Positions 22,820 to 33,551 of a stretch of DNA of 64,000 nucleotides are shown piece after piece (position 1 is the first letter of the stretch; every line of letters begins with the position of its first letter). Below the pieces are notes generated by a model. That model was not told the origin of the DNA. It ran no database searches and saw only the letters and a list, made by a program, of their open reading frames with translations. The DNA is from Pezicula radicicola. Lineage: Eukaryota > Ascomycota > Leotiomycetes > Helotiales > Dermateaceae. The stretch covers positions 119,035 through 183,034 of the forward strand of contig PDUO01000055.1 in the NCBI GenBank assembly GCA_003008705.1, given 5' to 3'. Position numbers and translations under genes: made by a program.

Positions 22820-23230
22820 AGTGTCACTCTGGACGACCTCGAATACAAAGAGATCTCTCTTTCTGTGGTTTGGAGGTCCTTCTGCAACTCATCCGTCGAC
22901 TTCTGAACTTCCGCTATCCAACGAAGCATTCTTGATCCATGTTACGAAGCGTGACTACTTTGTTAACGTAGTCTTGTATTCGGGCTTGGTAGGACGCTTG
23001 GATGCTTTGGATGCTTCTGATTTCTTCCTTATTCGATCGTATTGACCGTCGTAACTCCCTTCTTGTTGCTTCTGCACGATGGAGCTCGCTGTCAAGTTTT
23101 TCCAGCCACTCGCTCAGCTCGAAAAGGCTTCTCAGCCAGCCCTGCCAGCCTTGCACTCATCTTCCGTACTGCATCAGCAGAGCCTTGTCGACGTCAACCA
23201 ACGATGGTCCCAGCAACGGAGGAACATAGA
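22820..23230 (-). pseudogene. Coiled-coil coding remnant
   Basis: The minus strand shows coding-like, heptad-rich sequence. One frame reads LFELSEWLEKLDSELHRAEA and RSNKEEIRSIQSIQASY; a shifted frame then gives IAEVQKSTDELQKDLQTTER. The first frame has a TGA shortly upstream (near 23155, possible CGA change). I found no intron that joins the pieces. It probably encoded a coiled-coil protein; the family is not recognised. The opposite-strand ORFs here are likely shadows. Confidence 0.35.
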
Positions 23231-24358
23231 TGGGAAGAGTATGAACGTAGGAAGAGGGACATGGCACAAATTCGTCCTTGCTCGGCAACGTTCCTGGTCC
23301 CGCCAGAAGTGGAGACAGAACCTAAACTTTCAGATTTTAATACGTTAAGTTTCTTCTCCATTGGTCTCGGACTTTGTGCATATAGAGTCAATGATAGAAG
23401 GCAGAAGCGAAGTGTGTTTCGATAGCCTGATTGGATAGTGGGGCTGAAGGGCATGCAGTTTAAAGAGGAAATTGCTTTAGCCTATCTATATTTTATGTTT
23501 TCGCTATCTATGAAATTACCTTTATAGAATTCGGCTTTGTTCAATTAACTTTGAGCCTCGAATGAGACCACCATATCTATACAAACGGCCGTAATCTTAA
23601 GCAGCTTCAAGCGCAGCTTTAATGCTATTGTACCTACTATATAGTGGACTAGGACCGAGCTGGGAAAGTGTTTGCAACGTAGCCATAATAGGCAAAATAG
23701 AGGTATAATACTAGTGGCAAGTAGGGTTATATCTTTAAGGAAGTTCACTATATACTAGGTTAGACATCGGCGCTTTCTCTTATACATCTTATTATACATC
23801 TACGAAGATGTCTTATAGTATTAGGTTTATATAAAGGTGGCCTTTTTCTAGTAGATATATTATGTTGTTTGCATCTATTTTTGAGTGATATATATCTATT
23901 TAGTGTATTTGCAGATACTACGCCTTCTCTTACATATATTATATTATTTGAACCTATTTAGAGGCACTGGTATAATAAAATAAACTAAATTAAGCTGAGT
24001 ACATATATTACTGTACAAATTTAGTGGGGAAGGAAGTACCTAGCCCGGAACAATATATAGAGCACATTCGTAACTCCTAGCGTAGTGTTGGTTGCGTTTG
24101 ATAGAATAAGTGTTGTAATAGCGCGTCCTTAGAAAAAGGCATAAAAATGAGTGTTGATTGCTAAGCATAAAATAGTGACTATCTAAAGCAAATATACATA
24201 GATGTGGAAACCAAATGAGTGACGAAAAGCACCTGAAATAGCTGATAAAGCTCTGCGTAGCTTTGGAAGCAGCGTAATACTGAAAACGACAATATTTGTA
24301 AGTTTTTATGCAAAAAGGAAGTGAGCCAGGTGACGCGTAATCCAACATCTAAGAATCG
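23231..24358. other. Intergenic region downstream of the ABC transporter
   Basis: From 23460 on the sequence becomes AT-rich and non-coding (many TATA/TTAT words around 23750-24050). It lies 3' of the minus-strand transporter gene. No gene is supported. Confidence 0.45.
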
Positions 24359-27300
24359 TTATGAAGGAGAAAGAACTAGGCCCAAAACATCCTCCACCGC
24401 GCCAATTCTCTCGACCTTCCCATTCGACAACAAGGCAACCATATCTGGGCCCACCTGTGTGTCCTCAGTCACGCCACTTAGCCTATGTGTGATAGCAATA
24501 ACGGTGTGTCCTTTCTCAGTAAATTCTTGGTGAATAATGCTGCGCATGACAGATTCGGTCTCTGGGTCGAGTGATGAGGTAGCCTCATCGAGTAGAAGAA
24601 TGGGTTTGATGTGTAGAAGGTTAGGCTGGGATGTCGACAAAGTGAATGGATAATTGACAACTTGAATTTGAAGGAGTGCTCGAGCCAGTGCAAACAGCTG
24701 CGACTGTCCAGTAGACATTTGAGGTAAGGAAGTAATGGAAAAATCCAAGGTCTGCCGGTCTGTACAAGATGCAGAGTTTTCAGATGTGAAATGTGACCAG
24801 AAGCGTGTTCTTTGAAGAGCTGCAACAATCGATTTTTCTGGAAGTAAACCAGAAGGCTAGTAAACCGGACAAGTCAGTAGATTTCTTTATTGACAGATGG
24901 TCTTGAATCTGGTAGAATATCCTTACATCTAGATTAAAGCGAAGACTAGCCTGCCCAAGGACGAGCGGATCCTGGGCAATTGTGATAAAGCATCTTTGTC
25001 GAATTACAGAACGCGGGACCCGACTTAGATCGATCCCATCTATTTTGATAGTCCCTGATTGTACATCTAAAAGACGCAGGAGAGTAAGAAGGAGAGTGCT
25101 CTTCCCGCTGTAAATATGTCACAGCTTGTCAGCGGATGGCAAGAGGTGAGTCTATAGTTTATAAGGCCCACATACCTGCCTGTACGGCCGCAAATAACGA
25201 ACTGTTGACCTGCCGAAATGTTTATCGTGATATTTTGTAAAGCTAATGCTCCTGGACTAAGTAAAGTTGTTAGTTTCGAAATGAATGTGCTCTGAGTGCT
25301 TGGTCTTACTTGTAAGCTACTGTTACTTTATCGAATTCAACTACTCCAGATGATGGCCAGGTCTCAACAGGTGTATAACTTTCAGACGGCTTGTCTTCTT
25401 TTGAAGTCTCCATTTCCAGGGTCTTCAAGCGAGAGCTACCGAGTTATTAGCATACACAAAGTAAGTTCAAGATCTGAGCAGCGCCGAAAAGCTCAAGAGT
25501 TGTGTTGGGACTTCCGACTCGGGAGTCACCTTTATATGTCATAATATACGACACATTAAATCTAGAACAGGGCTAGACAACAACACCTAAGACAACTCTC
25601 GCAAACTCATGCAAAAGAAGGGATCGGAGGTGGGGGGAAAGCGTACATAGCTCCAAGAGATATTTCCAGATTTGTCCATGATGAAACCAGGCTAAGAAGG
25701 GTTGAGTTTGCAACCAGGACAATATTCAGCGCCATGCCAATCTGCGCACCGTTTGTCGTTCCCCTCATTAGAACAGCAAGGCTAATGACTCCTGTAGCTA
25801 TTGCAGCAATCATCAAGTCGAGAACAAGATTTAGCCACCGTTGGAGACAGAAGAGAATGTATGACGGCCGTTGAGATTCATCTAAACAACTGATATTCTC
25901 ATTTTCGATTTCTTTCTCCCAGCCAAATGCGCGGATTGTCGCAACGCCTTCAACCTGTTTAATAGTCAGACAAGAAACAACCACATCTCTGAAAGATACC
26001 ATACCGACTCTAGAAAACTTGAATATACCGCAGACTGTAACTCAAGCTGAAGCAATCGGAGTTGTCGTGACGTGCCCAAATATATCTTTTGTACAAGATA
26101 CACAGTTGCCATGCAAAAGGGGAATGTCAATGCCATTAGCTTTTGTGCACTGAACAGCAGGATGGTTTGTACAAGAAGCTTGAAAACCTCTACAGTTTCA
26201 TTAGAAGTTTCCTAAGAATTTCGATCAAACTTACGATTCGAAAGAGATAAAATGGCCTGCGGTAACTGCCTATCGACTAGTTGAATGTCTTGACTAAAAC
26301 TGCAATAACTTAGCACTCTGCACATTCCGCAAGGTATCATGACCAACCGGTTGAGTATGATTCCTGTGTCGGTGGTTGAAAAATATGACAGTGGCGCCCT
26401 GTTTCTTGTTAGTAATATCGCAGTGGCAAGCAAAAGTATTGTACACAAACCCAATGATAGTTGAAAGAAGGCGGCGGTGCAGTTCAGCTCCTGACTTGGG
26501 TGCAATGAGGATGTACGTGGACCTTTTCCAAAATTAGCAGAAGCGTGCTCACAAGTTTATGGTACACTCACCACATTGAACCATTTGTCGAAGTCCACGC
26601 CATTAGAGATAAAATAAGGTAGCCTCCAACGTAAAACCAAGTTTCGGCTGGTGGTGCTTCAGTCCACCATTTCAGCCAATATTGCGGAAACGTTACAAAG
26701 AATGAATATGATGATGTGCAAGCCAACAGAAGGAGGAAGTTCCGGTAGCCAAGAGATCCGATATAGTAGCCTAAGTAGTAGAGTTAAGTTAGGAAATAAT
26801 TATGAAGCTTCTCTGGCACATTACCATAAAGTGAAATATCCCCTGTCCCCCTGCTCAGATCTGTAATCGCTTCGGCTACTTTCAGTTCCTGGCTCTGTAT
26901 AGTGCTGTTCACTTGGAGCTTTTTGACACTGCTATTATCAGCCTCCTCAATTGTAACTTTGAGAAGATGTTTAGGTTTGGATGTCAAGTCAGCCCAAGTC
27001 CCCTGGTATTTGACTGAAGAATCCCCAAGAACAACTAGCCAGTCTGCTAGATGGAAATGCAGCGCTATAAACTGTAAGTAGTTTCCTCGCCTTTTAAAAA
27101 GGGCTTCTAGGACTTACTAGCATTTGTTATAAAGAAGACGGTTGTTGCCATCTTCTTGAACAGACCTCCTGGGCTGAGAAGATTTTCCACGATGCGATTT
27201 TCTGTTTTACCATCGAGGGCGTTTAAACTATCATCCAAAATGACAATCTCACAGCGGGCATATACGACACGTGCAAGGGCCTATCACCTTGTTAGTATAG

Positions 27301-29839
27301 TAAGCTCCAAGATTCTTGGTGGGAGCTCCGGGTAAAGAGACTTGTCTAAGGAGCTGAGATAATGCCATTCTCAAATAGCACAATAAAAATCGCTTCGAAC
27401 AGCTCCCAACTCCGTAGCAGTTTTAACAAAAAGCATTCAATTTGAGTTGGAATATGGCATGAAAGGGGGGATGCGGATGAAAACATACCACACGTTGTCG
27501 TTGTCCTCCCGAAAGGTTTAGACCTCGACTTCCTATCACTGTCTGGTCTCCATCAGGAAGTGCCAAAAGATCCTCATCAAGACAGCAAACTCCGATGACT
27601 TGTTTGTACCAAGTCTCTTCCTCGGGCGAGAAGCCACAGATCGCTTCCCTGATAGTCCCACTTGGCAGCCAAAGTGACTGTGCACATAATCCTATACGTT
27701 TCGAAGACACCATTATTGTCCCATTAGCCAAGGGGAGTTCGCCCATAAGGGCTTTGGCAAGTGTTGTTTTACCACTCCCTACTGGCCCAGAGCACATCAC
27801 CATAGAGCCTTTGTTGACAACAAGATCAATGTTTTCGAGGATCGGAGGTAAGGACGGAGAAGTTTGAATAGTCATTTTCTCAATACAGATGGCTGGTGTT
27901 GTTCTCGTTCTATGAGCATCGTCTGTGTCTTTCAATACTAGTCTTTGATCACGTCGAGGCGGCTCTAAGAGATACTGTTGTATCCGCTCAAAAGCGGCCA
28001 ATGAACCTACAGCTTGTGGTACAATCGTCATGATCATGTTCGCAGGGTGAGTCACCAATCCAAGGAGTGCGGTAGTAGTAAACGCAGTCTCGGTGTCGAG
28101 TATAGAGCCTTTCAATCTTGCTAGACCGACGAATAGGACAAATGTGATAATGGGGGAAAATATTCCAAGAGCATTTGCTGCAAAGAATGAGAAAATGACC
28201 AAAGGCCAAAAGTCACGGAGAAAACTTACCACTTGCATTATAGGCGACCATCATCCACCGCACCTTCTTGGCCATGTCTATCTCTTGCATTCTCAAAGTG
28301 TAGACGAGAGATTCCATATATGTCGTAATCCCGAGCATCTTCAAACCTTTCATCGAGGCAAGCATCGATGTTGTTATAGCAAGGCGTTTTTGGGTAGCTT
28401 CGTTCCAGTTTTTTTGCTTGGTTTGTAAATTTTTCGCCAAATATCGACTCATTCGGGAACAGACTTAAAAATCAACATTCTGTCAAACAAACGACTAACG
28501 ACAACTCACAGAAAATAATCACCAGTGGAACTGGCCAAATCCATCCTACTTCTCTGGCTAACATTGCCATGCCCAACAAGACCTCCAGCATTTGAGCCCA
28601 CGTTTCATGGAACATCTGCGCAGTTTGCCCTACATTATCTGCATCTGTACTCATGAGTGTCACAGCTCTTCCGTCATCGTAGTTGCTAGATTGTTGGTTT
28701 AATGACTTGGCGTTGATGAGACCAACAACAGTTCCTTTAATCATGATTTTAAGCCGATCCAAACGGTGTCGATACACCGCCTCAGATATCTAAGATAGTA
28801 GTCAGCAATCAAGCGCACAAAAGTTAAGAGGACTCACTGCCAAGCCAACATAGACAATAACAGCCATACAAATCACTAAGAAACCCGTTTTCGAAATTTC
28901 ATTTGCTGACTCGCCTATATAGCGAATGGCAGTGCTGATGAGAACTGGTTGAGCATAGCGAAAAACGATAAGGAAAAGTCGAGGGAAAATAGGTGCCAGA
29001 AAGTGCGGGAACATGCTCAACACTAAAACCTTCGGCAGTGTCATCTTGTTTTCCGGCCTAGCTACGCAATTGTTAGACATTCCTTCAAGTCCAAGCTATA
29101 CAAGATGAACAACGGTGTACCTCTCTGGTCCCAAGCTCGCAAGCCCCGGCGCCGTAGCAATTTCGACGAAAGCTCTTGATCGATCAATGGAAGACTATCG
29201 CCTGTAAGAATACTACGGCTTCCTTGGGCAAGAACTGGATTGATCCACCAAAAGAACGTTCTATTTAAAATACCAGCTACCTGTTCTGGAGGCCATTGAC
29301 CATGGGGGCCACGAAGAATTATTTCCTTTCCTCGGCTTTCCGTTACCAATAGCACGAATTTGACGCAAAGTTGCGCTGCGGCAGGAAGGCGCTCTGAGAA
29401 GGTGCCATGTTCATACACGATTATTCCTAACTCAACAGAATCGCACGCTGAAGACACGAGTAGATAGACGACTGCCAAATCCGATGGTTTGATAGACCGT
29501 GTGTGCTCTAAGAACAGCAATGGGGAGAGGCCCAGGCAGGCTGTAAAAGAAGTGATGGCAGATACAATGCCAACGCCAAATTGAGGAGTTGTAGACAGTA
29601 CTGTGATCATACGAATCAACTGTAGCACCAGCAGAACGATTGCAATCATCTGTCACCAAGATTAGTTGCTATCATAAAAGTAATGTTGTCGCTCGCTCAT
29701 TACATACCAATTTGGCATGACCGCGTTGGTGTGGTACAAGTTTGATTGTTTCTGTGCGAAGCTTCCACAGACGGAACGGGAGTAGCAACAGAAACACGGC
29801 GGAAGATACGGCCGAAACGAGGTGAAGCAAGAGGTACAT
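24359..29839 (-). CDS. ABCC-type (MRP-like) full ABC transporter
   Basis: This is an intact transporter gene of 18 exons on the minus strand, about 1418 residues. Exons: 29839-29708, 29649-29121, 29061-28838, 28789-28510, 28463-28230, 28177-27489, 27280-27118, 27064-26825, 26770-26572, 26522-26451, 26398-26348, 26299-26235, 26189-26005, 25954-25647, 25435-25310, 25256-25176, 25107-24927, 24856-24359; every phase agrees. N-terminal helices (TMD0-like) precede RTFFWWINPVL, TMD1, NBD1 (GPVGSGKTT, LSGGQRQR, VILDDSLNALD), TMD2 and NBD2 (GRTGSGKST, STGQSQL, ILLLDEATSSLD, ITHRL). NBD1 has Asp where the catalytic Glu is usual, a common ABCC asymmetry. The family exports organic anions, conjugates and toxic metabolites. 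The start is uncertain: an upstream ATG at 30037 joined by an intron (29861-29944) also keeps frame. Introns at 27281-27488 and 25436-25646 are about 210 nt, four times the rest. Confidence 0.88.
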
Positions 29840-29944
29840 AATCAACAACAAAGCGCCGAACTACTTCAACTCCGAAAAGGAAGTAACCAAAAGATTTTGA
29901 CTTGTAGAAGCTCAACTAGCCAAGAAAGTGAAAGCGTAAGGTAC

Positions 29945-30185
29945 CAGGTACGGCAAGGAGTTATGAATTGAAAGAAAGATGCTTCGAAGATGCAGCGATG
30001 ACAGCCGCTGAGAGCCTGAGGCCAAATGAAGATTCATTTACTTACAACGTATAACCAACAGAACGTAAGCACTGCAAAGAGCTGAATACGGTAAGTGCTA
30101 CCTGCCCGCATGTCAGAGCGAAGTCGACAAGGTACTGTACCATGCAGCATGACCCGACAGAGTGGATTACAGTATCAAATACGGA
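29945..30185. promoter_or_regulatory. Upstream region of the ABC transporter
   Basis: This is probable promoter or leader, and possibly contains the first coding exon (ATG at 30037, exon 30037-29945). No specific motif is claimed. Confidence 0.35.
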
Positions 30186-30190
30186 GGTTA

Positions 30191-30356
30191 CGGCAAAAAG
30201 TATAGAGATTATAGGCGGTTATAGGGATGTCGCAACAACTTATAGGGCATAAGAGTCTATAACTAGCCCCTATTCTGCTCGATCTATAGGGCGCGGTAGG
30301 CAGATTATTAGTTATTGACCGCCTAAAGGTCCCTATATTCTCCAAACTTTTTGCTG
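30191..30356. mobile_element. Tc1/mariner-type MITE with TA flanks
   Basis: A 166-bp element flanked by TA (30189-30190 and 30357-30358). The left end starts CGGCAAAAAGTATAGAGA; the right end, read as its reverse complement, starts CAGCAAAAAGTTTGGAGA. The similarity continues to GGCGGT on both sides. The interior is non-coding, with CTATAGGG-type words. It lies upstream of the ABC transporter. Confidence 0.65.
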
Positions 30357-30399
30357 TAACCTTCGTGCGAAGTATTCGTACTTGTAGCGAAATGATCTC

Positions 30400-31479
30400 G
30401 ACAGGGGGGTCGACAGGGGGACTTTTTGGTCACTACTCTTTGTATCCTCTCTGGTATCACGACAATTTACTCCGCATTTGCGTTTTCTACAATATGCAAG
30501 GGACCCACGGAGGTCCGTAACCCCCTCAAGGAAGTACCTCCGGGCCATACAACGTAGACTACCTAACTACCCTGCGCATGGGTTAGGGTTATTATGGAGG
30601 CCCATTCGGAAAGTACAGCCCGGCCTATCACGGCCGGGGCCGACCCGTACGAAGGGTGCTAGGGCTAATACTTTATACACCGCCTTCTTTTCCGCCTAGT
30701 ATAATTATAAAATTATACTATAGGGTGTATTCTAATAGATAAGATAATAGTTAATAGTTTTATTAAACTATTAGTTTAATTAATATTTTAAATTTTTATA
30801 AATTAAATTAAAATAATTAAATTATTTAAGTTTTAAAAATAATAAAAGTAATTCTATTAAGTATATTTTAAATATAAGAGTATATAAGACTTATCTTAGA
30901 GTAAAATAGTATAATATTTTTCTTTTATTTAAAAATAACTTTTAATTAATTAATTAATTAAAAAAAAAATTTAAATTTTATATACTTTTATATATATACT
31001 TAAAAGGATTTATACTTCAATAAATAAAAATAAATAAATATTTTTATTATTATTTATTTATAAAGTATCAAATATATATATAATATAATTATTAAATCTT
31101 TAATTATTATTTATTTTTATTTTTATTTTTTATAATTTTTTATAATTTTATTATTTTATAATTATATTAGTTTATTTTATATTTTATAAGATTTTTTTAT
31201 ATTATTAAATCTTTAATTATAAATTAATATAATTTATAAAACTTATTAATAAAAGTTCTTTTAATCTTTAATAAGTTTATAAATAATAATAAATATTTTA
31301 ATATTTTAAATTAAATTTTAAAATCTTATAATAATTAATACTCTCTTATATAAGGTTTTAAAAGTTATATAATTACTTTTATTAAAACTTATAACACCTA
31401 CTAACCTAGGAGCTAATATCTAAGACAGAGGTGCGGAGAGGTTATAGAGAGGTCGGGATGTTCCCTGCGCTGGCTCTCC
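30400..31479. repeat. Extremely AT-rich block, probably RIP-mutated repeat
   Basis: From about 30700 to 31400 the sequence is nearly pure A/T (words such as TTTATTATTATTTAT, TTAATTAATTAATTAA), with no coding potential. The GC-rich start (30400-30690) has no recognised gene. No element boundary can be set. AT blocks of this kind in fungi usually derive from RIP-mutated transposons. Confidence 0.6.
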
Positions 31480-32546
31480 TTAACCCGTCTCATCTTCAGA
31501 GTCTTCGAGATCTACGCCGCTGCCACTCGAGCTTAGGTAAGGTACATCTTTGTTGTGGCACTGCGATATATCTTGTAGCTTTCTTCTAACAAAGCTGAGT
31601 TTTTCATGAATCTCATCAACCTCCGCTACAAAAAGTCCAAAACGAACTCCAAACTTGCAGAGCCTTTGTACATCTGAGACCATCACTTCAGCCTTGTGCG
31701 CCACGCAACAGCTCAGACCTTTTCTGCTTTTATTATAACCCGAGACTCCCTGTTCTGAATAGGATTGTTGAGCATACTGAATCTATATACATCGATTAGA
31801 GAGTTTTGGAGTATTGACTGGTGTTTGACTTACACTATTTGAGGGGGGCTTGCATCCGTGCGAGAGACCGCTGTAGTTGCTTTGATTGGCATAGTTAGAA
31901 GAAGCGTTGTTTACCAGTGAACCAGCCAGAACAACGTCTAACGCCGCATCTTCAGCACCCAAGTGTGCGTTTTCTGACCTTTCCTTGGTTGATTGCATGC
32001 TAATGGGCGATGTGAGACAGTTGGTCGAAACGCAAGCATTGCTAATGTTGCTTGAGAAGATTGTAGAGGCTATAGCAGGAGAAACAGCCTGATCGAATTG
32101 GTGGTCAGGGGAGTCGTAGGGTTTCCCTCCACTCATGTAAATGTCCTCGTTTGGAGGTGACAACATAGCTGGAGGTCTTAGCCACGTGTTGGAGAAGGGA
32201 CCTCCAAAAACGTCGTTAAAGGGTCCCTCAGAGGTATCGTTAGAGGACATAGACCCGAACTCTACGCCATTTGAAAAGCTCTGGAATTCTGGCTGTGTGG
32301 TGGTGGTAGTGTTTCTAAACAACACCAGGTGTCTGTTGGAATCATGGCAAGTTCACTAGTTGCGTTCTCGCTACTCCCTTTCTTTTGATCCTGGTTAAAA
32401 AAAATGCTTTTAGGTACTTTATTTCTGCTTCCTATTATAGTAAACACAATGATCTGCGGTGGCAATCAGTTTCACTTACTAAATCGTCTTTGCGAGCAGC
32501 GATTTTGGGCTTTTCGCTTGTCCCTTAAACTTTGTATCTCGTCCAT
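31480..32546 (-). pseudogene. bZIP transcription factor gene with four in-frame stops
   Basis: Exon 1 (32546-32480) starts MDEIQSLRDKRKAQNRCSQRRF, the bZIP basic region with its N-x-x-S-Q-R core. A phase-1 intron (32391-32479, donor GTAAGT) leads to SKERE and then one frame down to 31480. That frame is broken by TAG 32371-32373, TAG 32356-32358, TGA 32353-32355 and TAG 31783-31785. Between the stops the frame is long and coding-like: TTTTTQPEFQSFSNGVEFGS, a Ser/Asn/Pro-rich middle, and VMVSDVQRLCKFGV with an acidic end (DLEDSEDETG). All four stops are explained by CAG-to-TAG or CGA-to-TGA, with no frameshift. The factor would have bound DNA as a dimer in the nucleus. The first three stops fall at the start of the zipper, so no functional dimer is expected unless unusual splicing removes them. 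Confidence 0.7.
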
Positions 32547-33551
32547 TTTCAAGTGTAGAACGTAGAATGTTAGGAAAGTAAGGGAAAACGGTCTTGTTAC
32601 TATTCCACTCGAAGAAGTGAAAGAATAAAGAACGGGCGAAAAGTAAGAAAAAGAATAGCTTATTAGAGTTGTTGGACTTGGGACCCTTCGTAACATTGGC
32701 TTGTTGGAGTTGTTCGGTAACGGCCGTATTTTGAACTGCCAAGTCAATACCCTTGTATAGAAGGAAGGCTTTCTCCTTCTTGGCCAAACCTCAGAAAGCA
32801 TACAGTAGTGTTACAGACAATCTACTATCTGTCTCTGCTTCATGGCCTGCGTCTCAGTGGAGCTCTCTTCTAAATAATCGACCGACCTAATGAGGCGCAT
32901 GCACCGGCCCTAGCCGTTTTCGTGAGTCGACCACCCGGTTTGTCATGACCCCGTGGTGGCTTAGGGCCTGTTCGGTAGCGCGATGAAACCACTATATTCG
33001 TGATATAGCACCACTATTGCAAATTAATAAGCAGAACTAATTCTATCCACCTTCATTGCAATGAACCATCGCAAATTAGAAGGCAATAGTGCAATGGTGA
33101 CTAAGATAGCATTATAAATATAAAACTACTATTAAATACTAAGAGTACCACTTTAAAGCCTTTTATTAGAATTAATATAGTAGAAGTAATAGATTTAATA
33201 GATTTAATATAATATATTATGCCACTACTACGCCACTCTAAATAGCTTTCTAGTATGTCCAGTACTTCTAGCAAATGGGCCAACAATAATATTGAGTTCG
33301 TTTCGAATTCAGATCAATTTGAGCTAAAGTTCTTACTGTATGGCGTGGAATATCTTTAATACTCAAAGTTGATCTCATGTTTTACAGCCTCTCGCCCATC
33401 AATGATCACTTTTTGTGGGGCGCGTTATTGACTCAATGTCCAAGAAACTCAAACCTACAATTGTCTCACAAGTTAATGTTATTTATTTTGCGACCCTATT
33501 TCATATCTCCTTCGTCTTTTTAAATTTGGTTTGAATTCAAGCGAGACACGC
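32547..33551. other. Intergenic region with a possible hAT-like end
   Basis: 32547-32870 is the likely leader of the bZIP gene. Near 32965 the word GGGCCTGTTCGGTAGCGC resembles the ends of hAT-type elements, but no matching inverted end is found. 33070-33250 is AT-rich and non-coding. Confidence 0.35.

Noticed and set aside
23042..23425. Plus-strand ORFs opposite the coiled-coil remnant
   Set aside because: Low-complexity, no domain; the minus strand has the heptad pattern.
30581..30592. Telomere-like GGTTAGGGTTA word
   Set aside because: Only about one and a half units; no array, so not telomeric.
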